Below, one piece after another: positions 19,384 through 26,861 of a stretch of DNA of 64,000 nucleotides. Both the position numbers and the translations under genes were made by a program. Under the pieces are notes generated by a model. That model was not told the origin of the DNA. It searched no databases and saw nothing but the letters and a program-made list of their open reading frames with translations. Within the stretch, counting starts at the first letter, position 1; the number at the start of each line of letters is the position of its first letter. The DNA is from Marinicauda algicola (GTDB taxonomy: Bacteria > Pseudomonadota > Alphaproteobacteria > Caulobacterales > Maricaulaceae). The stretch is taken from NCBI RefSeq assembly GCF_017161425.1, contig NZ_CP071057.1, forward strand, positions 310,001 to 374,000, in the 5' to 3' direction.

Positions 19384-19476
19384 GTCGAGTCGAGATTTAA
19401 TCCGATCCGCGCGCGAGCGCGAGCCCCGAGGCGCTGTGGACGGAGGCCTTGTCAACCGCCTCGCTCTCGGTTAGGC

Positions 19477-19508
19477 GTAATCTTGTAACGGCTACATTAT
19501 AACATTAC
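19477..19508. promoter_or_regulatory. candidate Zur box between regulator and TonB receptor
   Basis: Two 14-base arms, GTAATCTTGTAACG (19477-19490) and CATTATAACATTAC (19495-19508), are inverted repeats matching at 11 of 14 positions around a 4-base spacer. The core TGTTATAATGT on the minus strand resembles known proteobacterial Zur boxes. The site is AT-rich in a very GC-rich background and lies 37 bp before the receptor ATG. It is positioned to repress the receptor and perhaps the divergent zur gene. Confidence 0.75.
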
Positions 19509-19544
19509 CAGGCCGTAAGGCAGATCCGGTCAGGAGAGAACACC

Positions 19545-21659
19545 ATGTCCCGCACCCTATCCCGCCACCTCATGCTCGCCGCGAGCGCGACCGTTCTCGC
19601 GAGTGCTGGCGCGCATGCGCAGTCGGAGGAGCCGGTCGACGTGATCACCGTCACGTCCACCCCGCTGGAGACTCGCGCCGACGAAGTGGTCGGCTCGGTC
19701 GACGTGATCGGGAGCGAGGCTCTGATCCGCGATCTCAACGGCAATCTCGCCGATACGCTGGAGAGCCTTCCGGGCGTGACCTCGACCTATTACGGCCCGG
19801 CCTCGGGCCGGCCGATCGTGCGCGGTCTCGGCGCGGACCGGGTTCGCGTGCTGATCAACGGTCTCGGCGGTCTCGATGCCTCCACGGCCAGTCCCGACCA
19901 TGCCGTCACCGCCGAGGTCATCGGCGCGCAGCAGGTCGAGGTGCTGCGCGGCCCGGCCGCCATCGCCTATGGCGGCGGCGCGATCGGGGGCGTGGTGAAC
20001 GTGATCGATGCGCGCATCCCCACCGCGTTGCCCGAGGACGGCTTCGACGGTTTCCTCTACGCCGGCACGACCAGCGTGGACGAGGGCAGCCAGTTCGCCG
20101 CGCGCGGCACCGCCGCGATCGGCCAGCTCGTGCTGCAGGCCGACTGGCAGCGCCGCGAGGCCGACGATTTCGAGATCCCGGGCTTCGCCGAATCCGAGCG
20201 CCTGCGCGAGCTGGAGCACGAGGAGGAGCATGGCCACGAGGACGAGCACGAGGACGAGCACGAGGAGGAGGAACTCGACTTCGGCAGCGTCTCCAATTCC
20301 GGCTACACCTTCGAGACCGTTTCGCTCGCCGGCTCGGTCGTCGGCGACTGGGGCTATGTCGGGATCGGGGTGAAGGAAACCGACGCCGATTACGGTCTTC
20401 CCGGCCACGCTCACGCACATGAGGAGGAGCACGAGGAGGGGCATGCCCACGGCCTCATCTCTCCGGCGGACGCGCACGAGGACGAGCACGGCGAGGAGGA
20501 GGAGATCGTGACGCTCGGTCTCGAGCAGACCCGCGTCGATCTTCGCGGCGAATTCAATCGCGACGCCTTCTTTAACCGCATCCGCTGGTCCTTCGCCCAT
20601 GCCGACTACGTCCACACCGAGTTCGAGGGAGACGAGGTCGGCACGATCTTCGACAAGGAAGGCATCGAGGGCCGCGTCGAAGTGCGCCACCAGCACGGCG
20701 GCCCGCGTCAGGGTGCGATCGGCCTGCAGCTGCTCGCCCAGGACTTCGCCGCGGTCGGTGCGGAAGCCTATCTGGAACCGACCGTGACCCAGGACTGGGG
20801 CCTGTTCGTCACCGAGCGCTGGGACTTCGACGCCTGGGGCGTCGAGGGCGGCCTGCGCTGGGACACGCGCAATCTCGACGGCCTGCGCGCCGAGCGCGAT
20901 TTCGACACCCTGTCCGGCTCGCTGTCTCTCTTCGCCCGTCCGGGCGAGGGCTGGTTCACCGGCTTCACCCTGTCGCGCACCGAGCGCGCGCCGACCGATG
21001 CGGAAGTCTTCGCGAACGGACCGCACATCGCCACGCGCGCCTTCGAGGTCGGCAATCTCGACCTCGGCACGGAAACGGCCTGGTCGGGCGAGGCGACGGT
21101 GCGCCGCGACATGGACCGGTTCGGCTTCGAGGCGACCGGCTTCTATGCCGCCTATGACGGCTTCATCGGCCTGTTCCCGACCGGGGAGGAGGAAGACGGG
21201 CTGGACGTGTTCGAATACCGCCAGGAGGATGCGACGCTCTACGGGTTCGAAGCCAAGGCCGATGCCCGGCTGGGCGAGGCGGGCGGCTTCGATTTCAGCG
21301 CCGAGGCGAGCGCGGACTATGTGCGCGGCGAGCTCGACGATGGCGGCAACCTGCCGCGCATCCCGCCGCTCTCCGGCACGCTGGCCCTGATCGCCGATCG
21401 CGGAAATGTCTCCCTGCGCGCCGAGGGCCGTTTCGTCGCCGAGCAGGACGAGATCACCAGCTTCGAGATGCCGACCGACAGCTTCGCGCTGTTCAACGCC
21501 GATGCGCGCATCACCCCGTTCGCCGACAAGGACATCGCCATCTTGGTCGGGGTGCGCAACATCACCGACGAGGAAGCGCGGCTGCACACCTCCTTCCTTA
21601 AGGACCAGGTGCCGTTGCCCGGCCGTTCCGTACGCGCCGCGATCAGCGCACGGTTCTGA
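19545..21659 (+). CDS. TonB-dependent outer-membrane receptor with His-rich loops (ZnuD-like zinc receptor)
   Basis: 704 aa. A signal peptide (cleaved after AGAHA) is followed by a TonB-box-like DVITVTS, a plug domain (LADTLESLPGVTSTYYGPASGRPIVRGLGADRVRVLINGLG, residues about 68-108) and a 22-strand-type barrel ending in the aromatic Phe of AISARF. Two Glu/Asp/His tracts lie at about residues 222-246 and 286-324. They have the HEDEHEDEHEEE-type composition seen in extracellular metal-capturing loops of ZnuD. An AGGAGA site precedes the ATG. Regulation by the divergent Zur-like protein is inferred from the inverted repeat upstream. Confidence 0.9.
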   Translation: MSRTLSRHLMLAASATVLASAGAHAQSEEPVDVITVTSTPLETRADEVVGSVDVIGSEALIRDLNGNLADTLESLPGVTSTYYGPASGRPIVRGLGADRVRVLINGLGGLDASTASPDHAVTAEVIGAQQVEVLRGPAAIAYGGGAIGGVVNVIDARIPTALPEDGFDGFLYAGTTSVDEGSQFAARGTAAIGQLVLQADWQRREADDFEIPGFAESERLRELEHEEEHGHEDEHEDEHEEEELDFGSVSNSGYTFETVSLAGSVVGDWGYVGIGVKETDADYGLPGHAHAHEEEHEEGHAHGLISPADAHEDEHGEEEEIVTLGLEQTRVDLRGEFNRDAFFNRIRWSFAHADYVHTEFEGDEVGTIFDKEGIEGRVEVRHQHGGPRQGAIGLQLLAQDFAAVGAEAYLEPTVTQDWGLFVTERWDFDAWGVEGGLRWDTRNLDGLRAERDFDTLSGSLSLFARPGEGWFTGFTLSRTERAPTDAEVFANGPHIATRAFEVGNLDLGTETAWSGEATVRRDMDRFGFEATGFYAAYDGFIGLFPTGEEEDGLDVFEYRQEDATLYGFEAKADARLGEAGGFDFSAEASADYVRGELDDGGNLPRIPPLSGTLALIADRGNVSLRAEGRFVAEQDEITSFEMPTDSFALFNADARITPFADKDIAILVGVRNITDEEARLHTSFLKDQVPLPGRSVRAAISARF

Positions 21660-21671
21660 TCCCTGCGACCT

Positions 21672-21702
21672 CCTGCCGCGCGGCAGCCCGCCGCGCGGCA
21701 GG
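21672..21702 (+). terminator. strong hairpin after the TonB receptor, possible terminator
   Basis: A perfect 13-bp stem (CCTGCCGCGCGGC, 21672-21684, with 21690-21702) closes on a 5-base loop, 12 bp after the receptor stop. No T-run follows, so it may act as a 3' stabiliser or attenuator between the receptor and ompW rather than as a full intrinsic terminator. Confidence 0.5.
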
Positions 21703-21773
21703 ATGCGCACTCCCTTCCCCTTTCGAACGGGCGCACAAAGGCCTCATCGAAATTACGGGAAAGGGACATCCCA

Positions 21774-22412
21774 ATGAAAACGCTTCTTGAATCGACGCTC
21801 GCTCTGGCCCTCGTCGCCGGGATGAGCGCGCCGGCCATGGCCGAACAGGGCGACTGGCTCTTCCGCCTGCGCGCGATCCACGTCGTACCCGACGAAAGCG
21901 CCGAGATCAGCCCGATCGCGGGCACGGCCGATATCGACACCTCCATCGTGCCCGAGTTCGACATCAGCTATTTCCTCACCGACCATGTGGCGGCCGAGCT
22001 GATCCTCGGCGTGACGCCGCACGACGTGATGGCGCGCGGCACCGCGCTCGGCGATGTCGATCTCGGCGACGTCACCCTCCTGCCGCCCACACTGACGCTG
22101 CAATACCACTTCAACCCGGAAGGCCAGTTCAGCCCCTATGTCGGCGCGGGCATCAACTACACGATCTTTTTCGACGCCGATTTGCCCACGGGCTCGCCGC
22201 TGGTCGACATCGATTACGACGAGAGCTTCGGCGGCGCGCTGCAGGCCGGAATCGACTACCGGCTGAACGAGCGCTGGTTCCTCAATGCCGACGTGAAGAA
22301 GGTCTGGATCAACACCGACGTGACGATCGATGCCGGCGGTCTCGGCACGGTGACCGGCGATGTCGACATCCACCCGGTGATCTTCGGGCTCGGGATCGGC
22401 CTGCGCTACTGA
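21774..22412 (+). CDS. OmpW-family outer-membrane protein
   Basis: 212 aa. Signal peptide (MKTLLESTLALALVAGMSAPAMA) followed by an eight-strand barrel of the OmpW family. Landmarks are WLFRLRAIHVVPDE at the mature start, FDISYFLTDHVAAELILG, PTLTLQYHFNPEGQFSPYVGAGINYT and the C-terminal FGLGIGLRY. OmpW proteins form small hydrophobic channels in the outer membrane. AAGGGA precedes the ATG. It may be a receptor-operon partner or be expressed independently; the hairpin at 21672 separates the two. Confidence 0.93.
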   Translation: MKTLLESTLALALVAGMSAPAMAEQGDWLFRLRAIHVVPDESAEISPIAGTADIDTSIVPEFDISYFLTDHVAAELILGVTPHDVMARGTALGDVDLGDVTLLPPTLTLQYHFNPEGQFSPYVGAGINYTIFFDADLPTGSPLVDIDYDESFGGALQAGIDYRLNERWFLNADVKKVWINTDVTIDAGGLGTVTGDVDIHPVIFGLGIGLRY

Positions 22413-22441
22413 GCCCGTTTCCTGCGCAACTCCCCCGGCCT

Positions 22442-22478
22442 GGGTGTCCCGTGCGTTGCGCGCGGGACACCCGTCTTT
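22442..22478 (+). terminator. rho-independent terminator after ompW-like gene
   Basis: A 10-bp stem, GGGTGTCCCG (22442-22451) with CGGGACACCC (22463-22472), is followed by GTCTTTT. Confidence 0.88.
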
Positions 22479-22555
22479 TCTCGTGTGACCGGCCGTGTTG
22501 CCCTTTCAGGGCGTGTCCGCTAACAGTGCCGCGACCGTAAATTTGGGGATAGACC

Positions 22556-23386
22556 ATGGCCGAAGCCAAAACCGCCGAACCCTCCGTGAAGGGCTCGCTT
22601 CCGCTCTACAAGAACCCGGTGCCGCTCAACAAGGAGCGCCACAAGGGCAAGGGTCTGAAGTATACCGACCGCCCGTTCGACTTCCTCGCACAGTCGCACT
22701 TCGTGCCTCTGACGATCGGCGAGTTCGGCGTGTGCGCCGGACGCTTCCCGATCATCTTCCTGGGCGAGCAGAAGACCGCGGTCGCCGCGATGGGCCTGCG
22801 CACCGGCGAGAACCTGTTCGTCGATCCCGACACCGGCAATTACGAGCCCTACACCTATCTGCCGGCCTTCGTGCGCCGCTATCCCTTCGTCGCCGCCGTC
22901 CACGGCGAGGACACCGATCGCTTCACGGTATGCGTCGACGAGGGTTCGCACCTGTACTCGGACGATCCGGAAATCCAGTTCTTCGACGACAAGGGCGAGC
23001 CGACCGAGTTCACCCAGCGCGCCATCGACTACGTGCGCCGCTTCGAGGCCGATGTCCGCATGAGCCAGAGCTTCGTGGACAAGTGCGACGAGCTCGGCCT
23101 GTTCACGCAGCAGGAAGCGACCTTCCAGCCGCGCGACGCGCAGGGCCAGCCCGTCGGCGAGGCGCAGAAGATCGCCTCCTACTGGGGCATCGATCCGGGC
23201 AAGCTGCGCGAGCTCGAGCCCAAGGTGCTCGCTGAACTGCGCGACAACACCTTCCTCGGTGCGATCTACGCCCACATGCTCTCCATGACGCAGTGGGACT
23301 TCCTGATCCAGCGCGCGTCCGCTCGCCAGCAGGGCGCCCCCCAGATGCCCGGCCCGGTCAATCCGCCGCCGGCTCCCGAGGCCTAG
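22556..23386 (+). CDS. SapC family protein
   Basis: 276 aa matching the SapC family (named from a Campylobacter S-layer locus). Landmarks are LPLYKNPVPLNKERHKG, FLAQSHFVPLTIGEFG, FPIIFLGEQKTAVAAMGLRTGENLFVD and the YLPAFVRRYPFV segment, then LFTQQEATFQP. There is no signal peptide. The molecular function of SapC proteins is unknown. The gene is monocistronic: a terminator precedes it at 22442 and another follows at 23412. Confidence 0.92.
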   Translation: MAEAKTAEPSVKGSLPLYKNPVPLNKERHKGKGLKYTDRPFDFLAQSHFVPLTIGEFGVCAGRFPIIFLGEQKTAVAAMGLRTGENLFVDPDTGNYEPYTYLPAFVRRYPFVAAVHGEDTDRFTVCVDEGSHLYSDDPEIQFFDDKGEPTEFTQRAIDYVRRFEADVRMSQSFVDKCDELGLFTQQEATFQPRDAQGQPVGEAQKIASYWGIDPGKLRELEPKVLAELRDNTFLGAIYAHMLSMTQWDFLIQRASARQQGAPQMPGPVNPPPAPEA

Positions 23387-23411
23387 GCGCCCGCCAATCG
23401 CGACTGACGGC

Positions 23412-23446
23412 ACGGCCGGCGCTCGACGCGCCGGCCGTTTCGTTTT
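23412..23446 (+). terminator. rho-independent terminator after sapC
   Basis: A perfect 11-bp stem, ACGGCCGGCGC (23412-23422) with GCGCCGGCCGT (23428-23438), is followed by TTCGTTTT. Confidence 0.9.
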
Positions 23447-23547
23447 GACGCAATCACAAGCCCGTCAGTGCGCTTCGCGCCGCCGCCGTCGCGCGATATA
23501 TGCAAGGCTCGACCTGCCGATCACGGCCACCGAACCGGAGCTTCGTC

Positions 23548-25668
23548 TTGATCCTGCGATCCATCGCATTCCTGCTCCTGCCGCTCTCTGTCCTCTCCGC
23601 TGCGGCGCAGGGGCAATGGGCCGACAGCGAGCCGATGGTCGATGCGCGCCTGGTCTCCGACCGGGAGGCGGTGGCGCCGGGCGAGACCTTCCATGTCGGG
23701 CTGCACCAGGACATCACGCCGGGCTGGCATACCTACTGGCGCAATCCCGGCGACAGCGGCGAGCCGACGCGCATCGCGCTCGACCTGCCCGAAGGCTGGC
23801 AGTCCGGCGAGATCGTCTGGCCGGCCCCGAAGCCTTATCCGCTGGGGCCGCTCACCAATTACGGCTATTCCGACGCGGTCACCCTGCCCATTCCGGTGCA
23901 CGTGCCCGCCGATGCCCCGCCCGGTCCGGTGCGGATCGAGGCGGAGGCGACATGGCTCGTCTGCGAGGAAATCTGCATTCCCGAGGAAGGCACGTTCGCG
24001 CTTGAGCTGGAGGTCGGCGAGGGGCGCGTCGACCGCGAGGGCGCCCGCCTCGTCGAGGTCGCGCTGGAGCGGGCGCCCGCGCCTGCGCCGGACGGGCTCC
24101 AGGCCGGGCTCGCGCGGGTCGGCGCGGACCTCGTCCTCAGCCTCGCCGGCGCGCGCTTCGCGCGCGGCGACGACATCCGCGATCTCGCCTTCTTTCCCCA
24201 CGAGGGCGGGGTGATCGACCATGCCGCTCCGCAGCGGGCCGCCTACGACGATGCCGGTGCCGCGCTGTTCCTGACACCGGGCTTCCTCGTCGGGGACCGC
24301 GTGGACGCGGTGCACGGCGGCGTCGTGACCGCGGAGTTCCGCGAGAACGGGCGCTGGGTGCGGCGCGCCTTCACGATCTTGCCGGAGCCGGGCGTGCGCC
24401 ACGTCGAGGCCGCGCCGTCCGCCGCCGGCGCCCTGCAGGGCCCGCCGCCGGCCGGCGGGCTCGGGCTCGCCCAGGCGATCGTCTTCGCCCTCATCGGCGG
24501 GCTGCTGCTCAATCTCATGCCCTGCGTCTTCCCGATCCTGTCGATGAAGGCGCTCAACCTCGTCCACAAGCGCGGCGCCGAAGCCGCGCGGGCCCGCGAA
24601 CTGGGCCTGGTCTTCGCCGGCGGGGTGATCTCGACCTTCCTCGCGCTCGGGATCGCGCTCGTCGCAGCCCGCGCGCTCGGCCTGCCCGACCTGTGGGGAT
24701 TCCAGCTTCAGGTGCCGGCCGTCGTCGCCGCGCTCGCGCTGCTGATGTTCCTGATCGGGCTGAATTTCCTCGGGGCCTTCCACATCGGCAGCTCGCTGCA
24801 GGGGATCGGCGGCGCGGTCGATCACAACACGCGCGCCGGCTCCTTCCTGACCGGCGTGCTCGCGGTCTTCGTGGCGGCGCCGTGCCTTGCCCCCTTCATG
24901 GCCGGGGCGCTCACCTTCGCCATGGCGCAGCCTCCGGCGATCGCGCTGGTGATCTTCGCCTGCCTCGGCCTCGGGCTCGCCGCGCCCTTCGTGCTCGTCA
25001 GCTTCAACCCGCGAATTCTCAATCTCCTGCCGCGGCCGGGGCCCTGGATGGTCCGCTTCAAGCAGGTCCTGGCCTTTCCGATGTTCGCGGTCGCGATCTG
25101 GCTCGTCTGGGTGCTGAGCGTGCAGACCGGGGCGAGCGGCGTGGCCTGGGTGCTCGTCGCCGGGCTCGGGGCCGGTTTCGCGGTTTGGGCGCTGCAGGCC
25201 GGCGGCCTGAGCGGACGAGCCGCGGGCCTCGCCGGCGCGGTGCTCGCGGCAGCCGCCCTTGCGATGACCGCGCGGCTCGAGCCCGTGGCCGCTGCGGCCC
25301 CCGGAGGCGATTTCGAGCCGTGGAGCCCGGCGCGCGTGGCCGAGCTTCAGGCCGAAGGGCGTCCGGTCTTCGTCGACTTCACCGCGGCCTGGTGCGTGAC
25401 CTGCCAGGTCAACAAGATCGGCACGCTCGCCGATGGCGACGTGCGCGCCGCCTTCGCCGAGCACCGTTTCGCGCTGCTGCGTGCCGACTTCACCAATCGC
25501 GATCCTGTGATCGCCGATACGCTCAAGAGCCATGGATCGGCGGGCGTGCCCATGTATCTTGTCTATCCGGACGATGGCGGCCCGGCCGAGAAGCTGCCGC
25601 CGGTCCTGACAGAAACGATCGTGCTCGACGCCATCGCGCGGGCGAGCCGCCAGGGGAGAGAGCCATGA
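23548..25668 (+). CDS. DsbD/ScsB-like transmembrane protein-disulfide reductase
   Basis: 706 aa from the TTG at 23548, which has CGGAG upstream and starts a proper signal peptide. An ATG at 23500 would add 16 basic residues and has no ribosome site. There are three modules. A periplasmic DsbD-type N-terminal domain (about 25-270) has TWLVCEEICIPEEGTF as its redox pair region. A CcdA/DsbD-like membrane core (about 300-580) contains MPCVFPILSMKAL and AAPCLAPFMAGAL cysteines. A C-terminal thioredoxin domain carries the CVTC active site near 615 (FTAAWCVTCQVNK). It moves electrons from cytosolic thioredoxin to periplasmic thiols. The redoxin gene overlaps its stop. Confidence 0.92.
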   Translation: MILRSIAFLLLPLSVLSAAAQGQWADSEPMVDARLVSDREAVAPGETFHVGLHQDITPGWHTYWRNPGDSGEPTRIALDLPEGWQSGEIVWPAPKPYPLGPLTNYGYSDAVTLPIPVHVPADAPPGPVRIEAEATWLVCEEICIPEEGTFALELEVGEGRVDREGARLVEVALERAPAPAPDGLQAGLARVGADLVLSLAGARFARGDDIRDLAFFPHEGGVIDHAAPQRAAYDDAGAALFLTPGFLVGDRVDAVHGGVVTAEFRENGRWVRRAFTILPEPGVRHVEAAPSAAGALQGPPPAGGLGLAQAIVFALIGGLLLNLMPCVFPILSMKALNLVHKRGAEAARARELGLVFAGGVISTFLALGIALVAARALGLPDLWGFQLQVPAVVAALALLMFLIGLNFLGAFHIGSSLQGIGGAVDHNTRAGSFLTGVLAVFVAAPCLAPFMAGALTFAMAQPPAIALVIFACLGLGLAAPFVLVSFNPRILNLLPRPGPWMVRFKQVLAFPMFAVAIWLVWVLSVQTGASGVAWVLVAGLGAGFAVWALQAGGLSGRAAGLAGAVLAAAALAMTARLEPVAAAAPGGDFEPWSPARVAELQAEGRPVFVDFTAAWCVTCQVNKIGTLADGDVRAAFAEHRFALLRADFTNRDPVIADTLKSHGSAGVPMYLVYPDDGGPAEKLPPVLTETIVLDAIARASRQGREP

Positions 25669-26273
25669 TTTCACGCCGTCATCTGATGCTGGCCGCTGCC
25701 GCGCTCGGCCTCGCCGCCGCACCCGCCCATGCCGATCCCGTGATCGGCGAGCCCGCCCCGGCCTTCGAGGCGGTCACCGCCTCGGGCGAGAGCGTCGCCC
25801 TGTCCGATTTCGCCGGACAGACCGTGGTGCTGGAATGGACCAATCATGGCTGCCCCTATGTGCAGAAGCACTATGACGGCCAGAACATGCAGGCCCTGCA
25901 GGCCGCGGCGGCCGGGGACGGCATTGCCTGGATCCAGATCATCTCCTCCGCGCCCGGCAAGCAGGGCCATGTTTCGGCGCAGGAGGCCCTGGCGCTCAAC
26001 GAGAGCCGCGGGGCCAGCCCGGCCCATGTCGTGCTCGATCCCTCCGGCGAGATCGGACGGGCGTACGACGCGCGCACCACGCCGCACATGTATGTCATCG
26101 ATGGCGAAGGCACGCTTCGCTATGCCGGCGCGATCGACGATCAGCCGAGCGCCCGGGCCTCGAGCCTGGAAGGCGCGCACAACTACGTCACCGCGGCGCT
26201 GGACGCCCTGGAGGCCGGCGAGCCGGTCGATCCGGCCCAGACGGTCGCCTATGGCTGCACGGTGAAGTACTAG
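25665..26273 (+). CDS. exported AhpC/TSA-type redoxin
   Basis: 202 aa. An Arg-rich leader (MISRRHLMLAAAALGLAAAPAHA, possibly Tat-like but without a full twin-Arg consensus) is followed by a thioredoxin-fold redoxin domain: GEPAPAFEAVTASGESVALSDFAGQTVVLEWTNHGCPYV. The active-site cysteine in GCPYVQKHY is not part of a CxxC pair. The only other mature cysteine is near the C-terminus (YGCTVKY). ATGA overlap with the DsbD-like gene indicates a translationally coupled redox pair. The redoxin is a plausible client of the reductase; its substrate is unknown. Confidence 0.88.
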   Translation: MISRRHLMLAAAALGLAAAPAHADPVIGEPAPAFEAVTASGESVALSDFAGQTVVLEWTNHGCPYVQKHYDGQNMQALQAAAAGDGIAWIQIISSAPGKQGHVSAQEALALNESRGASPAHVVLDPSGEIGRAYDARTTPHMYVIDGEGTLRYAGAIDDQPSARASSLEGAHNYVTAALDALEAGEPVDPAQTVAYGCTVKY

Positions 26274-26276
26274 GGG

Positions 26277-26729
26277 CTAATCCGAGGCCGGGCAGGGCAG
26301 CGCCGCGAGCGAGACCGTGTCCTCGTCCGCGGCGATCGCCTCGGCGTCCTCGAACAGGCGCGCATAGGCCTCGTAGCTGCGGGCGCGGTCCGCGCCGCGG
26401 GCGGGCTCGGCGAGCAGGTCCAGTCGCGACAGCGCGTCCTCGCTCATGCCGCGGAAGATGCACTTCAGGTCGCTCGCCGGCGCCACCTCCTCGATATGGC
26501 GCGACAGGGCCATCGCCTCGGCGGCGAAGTCCTGCACTCCGGTCACGAACGGGTCGAAGGGCTCGACGGGCGCGGAGGGCGCCCCGGGGGCGCCGGACAG
26601 CGTCTCGGCCCGGGCCAGGGCTTCGCCGCGCAGCTCGCCGGAAAGGGCCTGCAGGCGGCCCGCATCCTGGGCCGAGGCGAGGCCGGCGCAGGAGGCCAGG
26701 ACGAGTGCTGTCGCGATAATGCGTATCAT
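26277..26729 (-). CDS. small exported protein of unknown function
   Basis: 150 aa from the ATG at 26729, which starts a signal peptide (MIRIIATALVLASCAGLASA; the internal LASC could also be read as a lipobox). The mature part is alpha-helical and acidic with two cysteines (DLKCIFRGMSED and the C-terminal PCPASD). No family was recognised. It converges with the redoxin gene (3 bp between stops) and diverges from hisS. A longer reading to 27104 would overlap hisS and is rejected. Confidence 0.65.
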   Translation of the reverse strand: MIRIIATALVLASCAGLASAQDAGRLQALSGELRGEALARAETLSGAPGAPSAPVEPFDPFVTGVQDFAAEAMALSRHIEEVAPASDLKCIFRGMSEDALSRLDLLAEPARGADRARSYEAYARLFEDAEAIAADEDTVSLAALPCPASD

Positions 26730-26861
26730 GCAGGCAATCCCCGTGTCGTTGCGAGGCGGTCGCGGTCCTGCCACGCAAGAGCCGCGCCGCTTGATCGCCA
26801 GAGCCTGTAGGCTTAAGTCCGGCGCACCTTCGATTTGCTTAAAGCGAGCCCGTTTCCAGAG

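Noticed and set aside
19557-21710. 717-codon frame opposite the TonB receptor
   Set aside because: Shadow of the receptor reading frame. The repeated Leu/Val tract is the complement of the Glu/His repeats.
23521-25722. 733-codon frame opposite the DsbD-like gene
   Set aside because: No domain and an extreme Arg/Gly/Glu/Asp composition. The plus strand encodes a complete three-module protein.
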